Origin: Actinomycetales bacterium
GTDB lineage: Bacteria > Actinomycetota > Actinomycetes > Actinomycetales > Dermatophilaceae
Direction of reading: 5' to 3'
Length of the DNA: 64,000 nt
Assembly (NCBI GenBank): GCA_002748155.1
Contig: PDRO01000014.1
Span: 1-64,000, forward strand
A program made the translations under genes and the position numbers. Positions 54,754 through 64,000 of the stretch are shown here, in pieces; within the stretch, counting starts at the first letter, position 1, and each line of letters opens with the position of its first letter. The notes beneath the pieces are model-generated. The model saw nothing but the letters and a program-made list of their open reading frames with translations. It did no database searches and had not been told where the DNA came from.

Positions 54754-56952
54754 GTGCGCCGACCTGACCCCAGTGACCCCGAGAGGTCCAGGCCCTCGGC
54801 TGCCTGGCCGGTCGCTCCGAGAGCCCCGAAAGAGCCCGTCGAACGGGTTCATCACGGCTGCTCCATCGTGGACGACTATGCCTGGATGTCCGATCGGGAC
54901 GATCCCCGTCTGGCCACGTATCTGCAGGACGAGAACGACTACGCCCGGCAGCGCACCAGCCACCTGGATCCGCTCGTGCAGCAGATCGTCTCCGAGATCA
55001 CCGACCGGACCTGCGAAACCGACCTGAATGTGCCGGTCTCCCACGGCGGCTGGTGGTACTACACACGCACCATCAAGGGACTCGACTACCCGATCCATGC
55101 GCGGGTGCCCCAGGCCGGCGACACCGGCCGACCGGTCCTGACCGACGAGCAGCCACCGGCCGACGAACGAGTGCTGCTCGACGAGAACGCCGAAGCAGGT
55201 TCCAGTGACTTCTTCGAGCTGGGTGGCTTGCAGGTGAGTCCGGACGGCACCCGGCTGGCCTTCGCCGCCGACCGCACCGGCAACGAACGATTCGACGTCA
55301 CGGTCCGCGATCTCGATGACGACTCGATCCTCGACACTGGAGTGTGTGGCATAACGGAAGGTCTGGCGTGGTCACGGGATGGCCGGCATCTGTTCTACTG
55401 CCGCCCGGATGAGGCGATGCGCCCGTTCCAGGTGTGGCGGCATGAGGTCGGTGCGGACCCGTCCCAGGACACGCTCGTGTTGGAGGAACCGGACGAGCGG
55501 TTTTTCCTCTCGGTCGGGAACTCCCGCGACGACCGGTGGATCATCGTGTCGGCTCACTCGAAGACCACCTCCGAGATCAGTCTGCTCCCGGCCGACGACG
55601 CCACCCAACGGCCACGACCGGTGGCCGCCCGCCGACCGGGAGTGCTCTACGACATCGAACCGTGCGGGACCGGAATACTGCTGTGGCACAATGCGACCCG
55701 CGACAACTTCGAGATCGTCTGGGTGCCCCGCCCGGGTGCTCCGATGGCTGACTGGTCATCCACCGGATGGACTGGGCCCGACGAGCTGGTCACCGGGGTC
55801 GAAGCATACGACCGGTTCGTCGCGATCGCACTGCGCGCCGACGGGAGCACGGCCGTGCGGGTCACGCCGGTCACGGATCCGTCGAGACCGGTCCGCGGCC
55901 CCGCCGACTTCGGTATGCCGGGCCCGGTCCGCCTACCCCGCCCGGCGGGCACGATCGGGCTCGGTGCCACCCCCGACCCGGCGTCGGCCACCCTTCAACT
56001 CGTCCACGAGTCGCTCAGCTCCCCGCCGTCGGTGTGGGACTTGGAGGTCGCCACCGGCACGGTCACCCTGATCAAACAGCGGCCGGTGCCCGGCTACGAC
56101 CTCGGGCGCCTGCGCGAGTCACGGCTGGTCGCCACCGCGGCGGACGGCGCCCACGTGCCCATCTCGTTCGTGCACCTCGAGCACGTCCGGCCCGATGGTT
56201 CGGCACCGGCCCTGCTCTACGGCTACGGCGCCTACGGTGTCGCCCTGGACCCTGCCTTCTCGGTCTCGGTGTTGTCCCTGCTTGACCGGGGTGTGGTCTT
56301 TGCCTTGGCCCACGTCCGCGGTGGGACCGAGTTGGGCTGGTCCTGGTACGAACATGGGCGGCTCGAGCACAAGGAACAGAGCTTCACCGACTTCCTCGCC
56401 TGCGCTGACGAACTCGCCCGGTCCGGCTGGGCTGCACCGGATCGTGTTGCCGCCCAAGGCGGTTCGGCAGGTGGCCTACTTGTCGGGGCGGCCGTCAACC
56501 TCGCACCCGACCGGTTCCGGGTGGTGTGCGCCCAGGTGCCGTTCGTCGACGTGCTCACGACGATGCTCGATCCCTCGCTGCCGCTCACGGCGACCGAACG
56601 AGAAGAGTGGGGTGATCCCCTGGCCGGCGCGGCGGCCTTCCACCGGATCCGCGCCTATTCGCCCTACGAGAACATCCGTCGTGGGGACTATCCGGCGATG
56701 GTCGTGACGGCGAGCCTGCACGACGTCCGGGTGCTCGTGACCGAGCCGGCTAAATGGGTGTCCCGGCTGCGTGACCGGGTCACCGACGATCCGATCCGGC
56801 GTCCGATCATCTTGCGGACCGAGCTCGCGGCCGGTCACGGCGGCCGCTCAGGTCGATACCAGGCATGGGCGGAGGTCGCGTGGGAGTGGGCTGTGCTGCT
56901 GGATCTGCTCGGGTCCGGGGTTGTTTTCCCGAGCCAAGAAGTCATGCCGTGA
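54754..56952 (+). CDS. ptrB: Oligopeptidase B-like S9 serine peptidase
   Basis: The product has 732 residues: an N-terminal beta-propeller (about 60-440) and a C-terminal alpha/beta hydrolase domain. The catalytic residues are S571 in GGSAGG, D657 in LHDVRV and H695 in AGHGG. The segment YGYGAYG, then LAHVRGGTELGWSWYEHGRL, is typical of oligopeptidase B, which cuts peptides after Arg/Lys in the cytoplasm. GTG 54754 is preceded by a leaderless -10. The N-terminal ~30 residues are low-complexity and the true start could be slightly later. Confidence 0.9.
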   Translation: MRRPDPSDPERSRPSAAWPVAPRAPKEPVERVHHGCSIVDDYAWMSDRDDPRLATYLQDENDYARQRTSHLDPLVQQIVSEITDRTCETDLNVPVSHGGWWYYTRTIKGLDYPIHARVPQAGDTGRPVLTDEQPPADERVLLDENAEAGSSDFFELGGLQVSPDGTRLAFAADRTGNERFDVTVRDLDDDSILDTGVCGITEGLAWSRDGRHLFYCRPDEAMRPFQVWRHEVGADPSQDTLVLEEPDERFFLSVGNSRDDRWIIVSAHSKTTSEISLLPADDATQRPRPVAARRPGVLYDIEPCGTGILLWHNATRDNFEIVWVPRPGAPMADWSSTGWTGPDELVTGVEAYDRFVAIALRADGSTAVRVTPVTDPSRPVRGPADFGMPGPVRLPRPAGTIGLGATPDPASATLQLVHESLSSPPSVWDLEVATGTVTLIKQRPVPGYDLGRLRESRLVATAADGAHVPISFVHLEHVRPDGSAPALLYGYGAYGVALDPAFSVSVLSLLDRGVVFALAHVRGGTELGWSWYEHGRLEHKEQSFTDFLACADELARSGWAAPDRVAAQGGSAGGLLVGAAVNLAPDRFRVVCAQVPFVDVLTTMLDPSLPLTATEREEWGDPLAGAAAFHRIRAYSPYENIRRGDYPAMVVTASLHDVRVLVTEPAKWVSRLRDRVTDDPIRRPIILRTELAAGHGGRSGRYQAWAEVAWEWAVLLDLLGSGVVFPSQEVMP

Positions 56953-57014
56953 CCCCCCACGCGGTGCCTTCACGGCACTAGATTGGGCGAACTTCGACGT
57001 CCTTGGAGGTTCCG

Positions 57015-58547
57015 ATGCTCGTACAGATGACTGTCAACGACTTCCTGCGCCGCGCCGAGACGGTCTACGGGGACCGAATCGGGATCGTCGACGAGCCTGA
57101 TCAGCCGGCCCCCTCGCTCGGCAATCTGACCTATGCACAGGTGGCCGCGAGAGCGAGGTCAATGGCCCGGGCCATGGAGCGGCTCGGGATCGCCGAAGGC
57201 GACCGGGTCGCCATGGTGTCGCACAATTCGGCGCGCCTGCTCACCGCCTTCTTCGGCATCTGTGGATACGGCCGCATCCTGGTGCCGATCAACTTCCGGC
57301 TCTCCATTGACGAAGTGACCTACATCGTCGAGCACTCCGGCGCCCGAGTGCTTTTCGTGGACCCCGAGCTGGTCGACCAGCTGGAGGGGATCCCGTGCGA
57401 GCACACGTTTGTCATCGGTCAGGACGAGTTCCTTTTCGATGACGACGGCGAGCCCACGCCGTGGTCGGCGCCCGACGAGAACGCCACGGCGACGATCAAC
57501 TACACCTCGGGAACGACAGCCCGGCCCAAGGGTGTGCAGCTCACCCACCGCAACCTGTGGGTCAATGCCATGAGCATGGCGGTCCACTTGGGTGTCAGTG
57601 ACCGGGATGTCTACCTACACACACTGCCGATGTTCCACTGCAACGGGTGGGGGATGCCCTTCGTGTGCGCGGGGTTGGGCGTGCGCCAAGTCGTCTTGCG
57701 CAAGGTCGACGGGGCCGAGATCCTGCGCCGGATCGACGAACAGGGTGTGACCATCCTGTGTGGTGCCCCCGCCGTCGTCGCCTCGGTGCTCGATGCCGCC
57801 AAGGCCTGGGACGGTCCGGTGCCCGGCCGGGATCGGGTGCGGATCATCGTTGCCGGTGCGCCACCGCCGACCACAACGATCGTCCGGGTCCAAGAGGAAC
57901 TGGGTTGGGAGTTCATCCAGATCTACGGGCTTACCGAGACCGCGCCGCTGCTCACGATCAACCGCAACCGGCAGGAATGGGACGCCCTGGCACCGACCGA
58001 CCGGGCCAGCAAGCTGGTCCGCGCCGGCAGTCCGGCCATCGGAGTGGAATTGGCCACCGATCCGGAGGGCGAAGTCCTCGCCCGATCCAACGTCTGTCTG
58101 TCCGGGTATTGGGAAAACCCGCAGGAAAGCGATCGGTGTCTGGCGGGGGGTTGGTTCCACACCGGCGATGGAGGAATCATCGACGACGAGGGCTATCTGA
58201 GCATTTCGGACCGGCGCAAGGACGTCATCATCACCGGCGGTGAGAACGTCTCGTCCATCGAGGTCGAGGATGCGTTGTTCTCCCATCCGGCGATCGCCGA
58301 GGTGGCGGTCATCGGCGTGCCCGACACCAAATGGGGCGAGACGATCAAGGCTCTGGTCGTGCTGCGTCCCGGCGCAGAGGTCACCGAGCAGGAACTCATC
58401 GATCACTGCAAGGTCAAAGTGGCACGCTACAAAGCTCCGTCCTCGATCGAGTTCCGGGACGAGTTGGCTCGAACGGCCACCGGCAAGCTGCAGAAGTTCA
58501 TCCTGCGGGCCCCCTACTGGGAAGGGCGCACTCGGAAGGTCAACTAG
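57015..58547 (+). CDS. AMP-forming acyl-CoA synthetase/ligase
   Basis: The product has 510 residues, an ANL-family enzyme. The phosphate-binding motif is YTSGTTARPKGVQLTHRN (usually TSGTTGxPKG; here Gly to Ala), then PMFHCNGWG, YGLTETAPL, the hinge GWFHTGDGGIIDDEGYLSISDRRKDVII (key TGD and DRRKD) and the catalytic Lys in RTATGKLQKF. It activates a carboxylic acid as adenylate and moves it to CoA; a medium- or long-chain fatty acid is likely. ATG 57015 follows TTGGAGG. TAGATT (56979-56984) may be the -10. Its stop codon shares bases with the convergent fetB-like gene. Confidence 0.92.
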   Translation: MLVQMTVNDFLRRAETVYGDRIGIVDEPDQPAPSLGNLTYAQVAARARSMARAMERLGIAEGDRVAMVSHNSARLLTAFFGICGYGRILVPINFRLSIDEVTYIVEHSGARVLFVDPELVDQLEGIPCEHTFVIGQDEFLFDDDGEPTPWSAPDENATATINYTSGTTARPKGVQLTHRNLWVNAMSMAVHLGVSDRDVYLHTLPMFHCNGWGMPFVCAGLGVRQVVLRKVDGAEILRRIDEQGVTILCGAPAVVASVLDAAKAWDGPVPGRDRVRIIVAGAPPPTTTIVRVQEELGWEFIQIYGLTETAPLLTINRNRQEWDALAPTDRASKLVRAGSPAIGVELATDPEGEVLARSNVCLSGYWENPQESDRCLAGGWFHTGDGGIIDDEGYLSISDRRKDVIITGGENVSSIEVEDALFSHPAIAEVAVIGVPDTKWGETIKALVVLRPGAEVTEQELIDHCKVKVARYKAPSSIEFRDELARTATGKLQKFILRAPYWEGRTRKVN

Positions 58548-59401
58548 GTCGCCTCCGAGGTTTGTTGCACAGGTGGCGTCAGCCGGCCCCGCGCTACCAG
58601 CTCGACCGTGAGCACCGCTGCCACCGACGCTACGAATAACAGCGCCAGCAGCACGATGAGCTGTACGGCCGCTGCCTGAACCGGTGTCGCGCCACCGAGC
58701 AACATGCCGACGAAAGCCCCCGGCAGGCTCACCAGACCCACGGTCCGGGTCTGATCCAGGCCGGGAACGAGTGCCAGGGCAGCGCCGTCCCGCGCGACGA
58801 ACAGCCGGGCATCCCGGTCGCGCACCCCGAGCGACATGGCTGCCTCCACCTCGCCCTGCCGATCGACGAGCTCCTGCTGTGCCTGCTTGCCGGACAGGCC
58901 GGTCGTCGTCATCGCTCCGCCCACGAGGATCCCGACCACGGGCACCATCGCGATCGGTTTCATGGGCACCAGGCCACTGACGAGCAATGCGGCCGAGACC
59001 GGGAGTGCTGCCATGGTGACCGGTAGGAAACCCCACCACCAGGTGCCGTGCCCCGACACGCGCCGTCCGGCGGTCACCGACGCGACGACGACCATGAGCC
59101 CGACGAAACCGGCGGTCAACCACCACGATTGGAGCACCGCCGCGATCACCGTGCCGGCCAGGGCCAGCTGCAGGGTGGCGCGCGCTGCGGCGGTGACTTG
59201 CACCCATCCCGTCGAGAGCCCACCGACCCGGGCGACCACCGCAGTGACGACGGTGATGGCCGCAAGCACGACCGCCAGGCGCACGTAGTCGCCGGTGGTC
59301 GACACCGACACCAAGGCACCGTCTGGCCCTTGAGGCATCAATCGGGGCGTGCCTGGCGCGTCGGCCAGGGCGGGTGGCAGGAAGGTCACCGTCGTCGTCA
59401 C
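58544..59401 (-). CDS. FetB/UPF0014-family ABC permease
   Basis: The product has 285 residues with about seven membrane segments. Motifs of the UPF0014 (YbbM/FetB) family are [30 protein letters not shown], the charged loop [60 protein letters not shown] (key parts [22 protein letters not shown]). In E. coli FetAB exports iron; no ATPase gene lies next to it here. GTG 59401 has AGGAT eight bases before; ATG 59338 is an alternative closer to the first membrane segment. Confidence 0.88.
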   Translation of the reverse strand: MTTTVTFLPPALADAPGTPRLMPQGPDGALVSVSTTGDYVRLAVVLAAITVVTAVVARVGGLSTGWVQVTAAARATLQLALAGTVIAAVLQSWWLTAGFVGLMVVVASVTAGRRVSGHGTWWWGFLPVTMAALPVSAALLVSGLVPMKPIAMVPVVGILVGGAMTTTGLSGKQAQQELVDRQGEVEAAMSLGVRDRDARLFVARDGAALALVPGLDQTRTVGLVSLPGAFVGMLLGGATPVQAAAVQLIVLLALLFVASVAAVLTVELVARGRLTPPVQQTSEAT

Positions 59402-59503
59402 AGACTCATCCTGCCCGGCGGCGAGCCGGCCCGAGGCATTAACGGTGGCCGGTCGGGTGGTGGATGTCGGCGCAGGCCGAGCAGCCGAACCGGGCTGGCC
59501 CCG

Positions 59504-59509
59504 TAGACT
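59504..59509 (+). promoter_or_regulatory. Leaderless -10 element of the his operon
   Basis: TAGACT ends seven bases before GTG 59517. It lies in the 115-base space after the divergent FetB-like gene. No attenuator or leader peptide with His codons is seen. Confidence 0.45.
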
Positions 59510-59516
59510 GGCGGCC

Positions 59517-60887
59517 GTGGCCGTGATGACCTGGACCGATCTGCGTGGACAGCGCCTGTCAACCCGTGCCTTGCGCGAAGTCCTACCGCGGGCCGACTTC
59601 GACGTGGCGGCGGCGGCCGAGCAGGTGCGTCCGGTCGTCCACGACGTGCAGCAGCGGGGCGCAGCGGCGCTGCGTGAGCTCTCGGAGCGGTTCGACGGTG
59701 TGACGCCCGAGCACCTGCGGGTGCCTCAGCACGTCATTGCCGCCGCGTTGGACGCGCTCGACCCGTCGCTGCGGGCGGCGTTGGACGAGTCGATCCGCCG
59801 GTGCCGCATCGTGCACGCGGCCCAACGCCGCGACGACGTCACGACGACGGTCGTGGCCGGCGGCACAGTGACCGAGCGGTGGGTGCCGGTCGAGCGGGTC
59901 GGGCTCTACGTTCCCGGTGGCTTGGCGGTCTACCCCTCCAGCGTGATCATGAACGTCGTGCCCGCCCAGGAGGCCCGGGTCGGCTCGATCACGGTCACCA
60001 GCCCCCCGCAACGGGAGAACACCGGGGTTTTCGCCGGCTACCCCCACCCGGCCATCCTCGCGACCTGCGGGTTGCTGGGTGTCGACGAGGTGTATGCCGT
60101 GGGCGGAGCCCAAGCGATCGCCATGCTCACCTACGGTTTCGAGGAGACAACGGTCGGAGCCGACGGAGCGGCCGAGACGGTGACCTGTGAGCCGGTGCGG
60201 ATGATCACCGGCCCGGGCAGCATCTGGGTGACCGCTGCGAAACGGCTCGTCCAGGGCCTGGTCGGCATCGACGCCGAGGCCGGCCCCACCGAGATCGCCA
60301 TCCTCGCCGACGACAGTGCCGACCCCGAGCACGTGGCCGCCGACCTGATCAGTCAGGCCGAGCACGACCCGCTCGCCGCGAGCGTGCTGGTCACCGACAG
60401 TGAGGCGCTCGCCGGTGACGTCGAGCAGGCGCTGGCCCGCCGGGTCCCCGACACCAAGCACAGCGAGCGCATCGGCACGGCGCTGGGTGGCCGGCAGTCA
60501 CGGGTCGTGCTCGTCGACGACCTCGACGCCGGGGTGGTCGTCTGCGACGCCTACGCGGCCGAGCACCTAGAGATCCAGACCCGCGACGCTGCCGAGATCG
60601 CTGCCCGGATCACCAACGCCGGCGCGATCTTCGTCGGGCCGTGGACCCCGGTCAGCCTCGGCGACTACGCAGCCGGGTCCAACCACGTGCTGCCCACCGC
60701 CGGGTCGGCGGCACACAGCAGCGGGCTGTCGGTGCAGTCCTTCTTACGCGGCATCCACGTCGTCACCTACGACGAGCCGGCGTTACGCGAGATCGCGGCC
60801 CGGGTGGTCACTCTCGCCGAGTCCGAGGACCTGCCCGGCCACGGGCAAGCACTCACGGCCCGGTTCGGTGACCAGGTGCCCTCGTGA
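59517..60887 (+). CDS. hisD: Histidinol dehydrogenase HisD
   Basis: The product has 456 residues. Motifs are [59 protein letters not shown] and the C-terminal [20 protein letters not shown] (metal-binding His). It oxidises histidinol to histidine in two steps, with zinc. Three in-frame starts are close together (GTG 59517, GTG 59523, ATG 59526); 59517 fits the -10 element. It is first of hisD-hisC-hisB and overlaps hisC by GTGA. Confidence 0.96.
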   Translation: MAVMTWTDLRGQRLSTRALREVLPRADFDVAAAAEQVRPVVHDVQQRGAAALRELSERFDGVTPEHLRVPQHVIAAALDALDPSLRAALDESIRRCRIVHAAQRRDDVTTTVVAGGTVTERWVPVERVGLYVPGGLAVYPSSVIMNVVPAQEARVGSITVTSPPQRENTGVFAGYPHPAILATCGLLGVDEVYAVGGAQAIAMLTYGFEETTVGADGAAETVTCEPVRMITGPGSIWVTAAKRLVQGLVGIDAEAGPTEIAILADDSADPEHVAADLISQAEHDPLAASVLVTDSEALAGDVEQALARRVPDTKHSERIGTALGGRQSRVVLVDDLDAGVVVCDAYAAEHLEIQTRDAAEIAARITNAGAIFVGPWTPVSLGDYAAGSNHVLPTAGSAAHSSGLSVQSFLRGIHVVTYDEPALREIAARVVTLAESEDLPGHGQALTARFGDQVPS

Positions 60888-62092
60888 GCGCCGCCGAGGT
60901 CGTCGCCCGGTCACTACGCCCCGACCTGCAGGGCCAAGAGCCCTATGGGGCACCACAATTGGACGTCCCGGTGCGGTTGAACACGAACGAGAACTCGTAT
61001 GCCGTGCCCCAGCCCGTGGTCGCGGCGATCACGGCAGCCGTCGCCGACTCGGCGACCGGCCTGAACCGCTATCCCGACCGCGAGTTCACCGCGTTGCGAG
61101 ACGACCTGGCGGCATACCTGCTCGAGCAGTCCGCAGTCGCGGTGACCCGCGAGCAGATCTGGGCCGGCAACGGCTCGAACGAAGTGCTGCTGCACCTCGT
61201 GCAGGCCTTCGGTGGGCCGGGCCGGGTCGCACTGGGTTTCACCCCCGCCTACTCGATGCACCCGATCATCAGCCGCACCGCGGGCACCACCTGGGTCGAC
61301 GGTCACCGGGGCAGCCCGACCGGGGCATTCAACCTGGATGCCGACGACGTCGTGGCCCAAGTGCGCCAGGCACGCCCCCACCTGGTCTTCCTGTGTTCAC
61401 CGAACAACCCGACCGGGACGGCCCTGCCGTTGGCGGTCGTGCAAGAGGTGCTCGAGGCCACCCGCACCGACTACCCGGCCATCGTCGTCGTCGACGAGGC
61501 CTACGCCGAGTTCGCACGCGCCGGCACCCCTTCGGCACTCACCCTGCTCACGGCATACCCCAATCTGGTCGTCACCCGGACGATGAGCAAGGCCTTCGCG
61601 CTCGCCGGTGGGCGGGTCGGTTATCTCGCCGCCGCCCCGGAGCTGGTCGATGCCCTACGTCTGGTGCGGCTGCCCTATCACCTGTCCAGCCAGACCCAAG
61701 CAATCGCCCGGGCGGCGATCGCCAACCGGGCGGCGCTGCTCGCCGAGGTCGAGGCGATCAAGAGACAACGCGACCGGATCGTGGATGAGTGTGCCGCACT
61801 AGGTTTCCCGCCGGTCGCCAGTGACGCCAACTTCGTGCTCTTCGGCGGGCTCGCCGACCAGGCCCGCACCTGGCAGGCGCTGCTCGATCGCGGCGTGCTG
61901 GTGCGTGACGTCGGCATCGACCACCATTTGCGGGTGACCGCCGGCACGCCCGAGGAAACCACGGCGTTCCTCGAGGCGATGGCCCGGCTCGACGAGAGTC
62001 ACCGGCAGGCCCGCGCCTCCGTCTCATCCCCGGCACCCGCAGCATCCACTGATTCCTCCCGGACCAGACCAGCCCAAGGAGCCCCGGCATGA
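60884..62092 (+). CDS. hisC: Histidinol-phosphate aminotransferase HisC
   Basis: The product has 402 residues, fold-type I aminotransferase. [43 protein letters not shown] and the PLP lysine K236 in [15 protein letters not shown] are present. It transaminates imidazole-acetol phosphate. The last ~30 residues are an Ala/Ser/Pro tail. GTG 60884 overlaps hisD and the stop overlaps hisB (ATGA). Confidence 0.96.
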   Translation: MSAAEVVARSLRPDLQGQEPYGAPQLDVPVRLNTNENSYAVPQPVVAAITAAVADSATGLNRYPDREFTALRDDLAAYLLEQSAVAVTREQIWAGNGSNEVLLHLVQAFGGPGRVALGFTPAYSMHPIISRTAGTTWVDGHRGSPTGAFNLDADDVVAQVRQARPHLVFLCSPNNPTGTALPLAVVQEVLEATRTDYPAIVVVDEAYAEFARAGTPSALTLLTAYPNLVVTRTMSKAFALAGGRVGYLAAAPELVDALRLVRLPYHLSSQTQAIARAAIANRAALLAEVEAIKRQRDRIVDECAALGFPPVASDANFVLFGGLADQARTWQALLDRGVLVRDVGIDHHLRVTAGTPEETTAFLEAMARLDESHRQARASVSSPAPAASTDSSRTRPAQGAPA

Positions 62093-62706
62093 GCCATTCG
62101 TCCTCCCGACGGGCCAGCCTCACGCGCACGACGAGCGAGTCGCACGTCGAGCTGACTCTCGATCTCGACGGCACCGGTCAGAGCACGGTGGACACCGGGG
62201 TGCGTTTCTACGACCACATGCTCGCGTCGCTTGCCAAACATGCGCTGGTGGACCTCAGGGTGACCGCCTCCGGTGATGTCGACGTCGACGCCCACCACAC
62301 CGTCGAAGACGTCGCCATCGTGCTCGGAGACGCAGTGCGCAGCGCCTTGGGGGACAAGGCCGGCATCAGTCGTTTCGGTGACGCCACCGTGCCGCTGGAC
62401 GAGGCACTCGTGCAGGTCGTCGTCGATGTCGCCGGTCGTCCCTACTGTGTCCACACCGGTGAACCGCCCGGCCAGGAGCATGTCGTCATCGGCGGCAGCT
62501 TCACCGGCTCGCTCACCAAACACGTCATGGAGACCTTCGCGCACCGGGCCGGCATCGCCCTGCATGTGCGGGTGCTGGGCGGGCGCGACCCGCACCACAT
62601 CGTGGAAGCCCAGTTCAAAGCACTGGCCCGGGCGTTGCGCGCGGCTATTGCCTACGACCCTCGGGTCAGTGGGGTGCCAAGCGCCAAAGGGACACTCTCC
62701 GAATGA
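62089..62706 (+). CDS. hisB: Imidazoleglycerol-phosphate dehydratase HisB
   Basis: The product has 205 residues, the dehydratase only, without the phosphatase domain of enteric HisB. The metal-binding motifs [19 protein letters not shown] and [13 protein letters not shown], and a second HH pair in [20 protein letters not shown], are all there. ATG 62089 overlaps hisC. Confidence 0.97.
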   Translation: MSHSSSRRASLTRTTSESHVELTLDLDGTGQSTVDTGVRFYDHMLASLAKHALVDLRVTASGDVDVDAHHTVEDVAIVLGDAVRSALGDKAGISRFGDATVPLDEALVQVVVDVAGRPYCVHTGEPPGQEHVVIGGSFTGSLTKHVMETFAHRAGIALHVRVLGGRDPHHIVEAQFKALARALRAAIAYDPRVSGVPSAKGTLSE

Positions 62707-62713
62707 GATCCGA

Positions 62714-63376
62714 GTGAGATCACCCGGATCCGGCGACGGGCAGCCGACCACAGTTCCTTTGGCCACGACGCGCGGGCTGCTGCTCGTGCGGGCTGACCCG
62801 GATCTGGCCGCAGCCTGGGCAGCTTCTGGACTGGTTGCCGTCTACGTCGCCGCGTTGGGCGACGGCTGGACCGCGATCATGCCATCCGACGCGCGCGCGG
62901 TGACCGCCGCACCCTACGACGACCCGGTTGCCGTGCTGTTGGGCCGCCAGGTGCCACGCCGGCTCACCGGAGCGATCGGGGTTGCCCAGGTCGGTCCACG
63001 GGTGGTCTTGAGTGTCGTGCCCCACGTGTTACGGCCCCGCCGGGGCTGGCTCGTCTGGGAACCGGGCCAGGGCATGGTCCGGGTCAGGCACCTGGCGCCG
63101 GCCACGGCCGGTCAGTTGGCTGCGACAGCCGGGCGCAGGGAAGCCGGCCCGGCCGTGTCCCGGCTGCTGCACGAGGCCCGCGGCACGCCGGTCACGGTGT
63201 TGCAGGAGGTCTTCGGCGCACTGGGTCTGCCCGGTCACGATCTCGCGGTCGGCGATCGGGAGCCGAGCGCGATGCCTGGTGCGCGACTGGTCCGACCGCG
63301 CCGCCAAGGTGTCGAGGTCTTCGACCGGCTGGCCCAGGAGGATCAACGCTGGCGATCCGAATTCGAACGATCCTGA
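62714..63376 (+). CDS. Unknown protein encoded between hisB and hisH
   Basis: The product has 220 residues by GTG 62714. I do not recognise it. It is soluble, with no signal peptide or membrane segment. An N-terminal part reads TTRGLLLVRADPDLAAAWAAS, followed by a mixed alpha/beta stretch and a helical C-terminus with FEVFDRLAQEDQRW-like residues (here VEVFDRLAQEDQRW). It lies 7 bases after hisB and 37 before hisH, so it is in the his operon. A small protein in this place is seen in some other actinobacteria; a role in histidine synthesis is not shown. Ribosome site is weak. Confidence 0.65.
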   Translation: MRSPGSGDGQPTTVPLATTRGLLLVRADPDLAAAWAASGLVAVYVAALGDGWTAIMPSDARAVTAAPYDDPVAVLLGRQVPRRLTGAIGVAQVGPRVVLSVVPHVLRPRRGWLVWEPGQGMVRVRHLAPATAGQLAATAGRREAGPAVSRLLHEARGTPVTVLQEVFGALGLPGHDLAVGDREPSAMPGARLVRPRRQGVEVFDRLAQEDQRWRSEFERS

Positions 63377-63413
63377 TCCGTAGCACCATGGGAGGTGAGG
63401 AGGTGGCAGGACC

Positions 63414-64000
63414 ATGAGTCGACACGTGGTCGTCTTCGACTACGGCAGCGGCAACGTGCGCTCGGCGGTGCGCGCACTCGAACGCGTCGGGGCCACCGTG
63501 CAGCTCACGGCTGACCCGGTCGCAGCTCTCGGGGCCGACGGCCTGTTCGTGCCGGGCGTCGGCAACTTCCATGCGTGCCTTGCCGGGCTCCGGGCGGCCG
63601 ATGGGCCACGGATCATCGAACAGCGCCTGGCCGGCGGCCGTCCGGTGCTCGGGGTGTGCGTCGGCATGCAGGTGCTCTTCGACGGCTCCACCGAGCCGGC
63701 CGACACCCCCGAGCCCGGTCTCGGGGAGTGGCCGGGGCTCGTCGAACGGCTCGACGCACCGGTCGTGCCGCACATGGGCTGGTCCACGGTGGTCGCGGGG
63801 GAGGGGTCGGTGCTGTTCGCCGGTGTCGAACACGAGCGGTTCTACTTCGTGCATTCGTATGCCGCGCAGGCGTTTCCGCTCGAGCCGACGGGTCCTTTCG
63901 AACGGGTGCGGCCGATCGTCACCTGGGCCGAATACGGCCGGCCGTTCGTCGCCGCCGTCGAGAACGGCCCGCTGTGTGCGACCCAGTTCCACCCGGAGAA
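63414..64000 (+). CDS. hisH: Imidazole glycerol phosphate synthase, glutaminase subunit HisH (partial)
   Basis: 195 codons are present and the gene runs out of the window. It is a class I glutamine amidotransferase: [18 protein letters not shown] at the start, the oxyanion strand LFVPGVGNF, the nucleophile C82 in GVCVGMQ and, at the very end, the catalytic His/Glu in CATQFHPE. Only the last ~10-20 residues are missing. HisH gives ammonia to HisF. ATG 63414 follows GGAGGTG at about 63402-63408. Confidence 0.95.
   Translation, partial: MSRHVVVFDYGSGNVRSAVRALERVGATVQLTADPVAALGADGLFVPGVGNFHACLAGLRAADGPRIIEQRLAGGRPVLGVCVGMQVLFDGSTEPADTPEPGLGEWPGLVERLDAPVVPHMGWSTVVAGEGSVLFAGVEHERFYFVHSYAAQAFPLEPTGPFERVRPIVTWAEYGRPFVAAVENGPLCATQFHPE

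Noticed and set aside
57615..59207. 530-codon open frame on the minus strand over the acyl-CoA synthetase
   Set aside because: Antisense shadow; the two real genes here meet at 58544-58547.
59401..59517. His-rich leader peptide attenuator before hisD
   Set aside because: No short open frame with His codons and no terminator hairpin; a leaderless start fits better.

Overview
The window is chromosomal DNA of a high-GC Gram-positive actinobacterium. This rests on strong G/C third-position bias, many GTG starts, a mraZ-to-divIVA division and cell-wall cluster without ftsA, sepF-yggT-divIVA order, a SAM-IV riboswitch before metX, a DUF4192 protein and a primary sigma factor with a long Lys/Ala-rich N-terminus. 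The gene order and the frequent heptamer GTATGCC/GGCATAC suggest the order Micrococcales, possibly Dermatophilaceae/Intrasporangiaceae. The family-level placement is an inference.

Region 1 (1-8.7 kb) is an accessory arsenic island. Two decayed insertion-sequence ends (IS30-like, IS3-like) are followed by a five-gene operon: a radical-SAM enzyme with a C-terminal RCCVKC tail (ArsL-like), a FemAB/GNAT-fold transferase, a G3E (CobW-type) GTPase with a CxCC motif, an ArsM arsenite methyltransferase and an aquaporin. An ArsR repressor with its own operator/promoter, an ArsP-family permease and a second FemAB-type transferase follow. ArsL plus ArsM are the two enzymes known for arsinothricin, an arsenic analogue of phosphinothricin. 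The GTPase and the two transferases are not part of the arsinothricin set as I know it, so this may be a cluster for a new organoarsenical natural product. It is the most interesting part of the window.

Region 2 (8.7-24.2 kb) is core: hrpA, a PAC2 protein, DUF1232 and DUF4192 proteins, SAM-IV riboswitch-metX, a universal stress protein, the primary sigma factor, and on the minus strand a moxR-DUF58-transglutaminase operon.

Region 3 (24.2-47.1 kb) is the dcw cluster: mraZ-rsmH-ftsL-ftsI-murE-murF-mraY-murD-ftsW-murG-murC-ftsQ, ftsZ, yggS, sepF, yggT, divIVA, then a DksA/TraR-type protein, lspA and rluD. Most mur/fts genes overlap by four bases (ATGA/GTGA) and are probably translationally coupled. 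Possible MraZ boxes lie upstream of both mraZ and the divergent moxR operon.

Region 4 (47.1-64 kb) holds dnaE, an AT-richer insertion carrying an archaeal/eukaryal-type prolyl-tRNA synthetase beside an N-terminal fragment of a bacterial-type one, then pdxA, an RluA-type pseudouridine synthase, an S9 oligopeptidase, an acyl-CoA synthetase, a FetB-like permease (minus strand) and the histidine genes hisD-hisC-hisB-(unknown)-hisH, the last cut by the window end.
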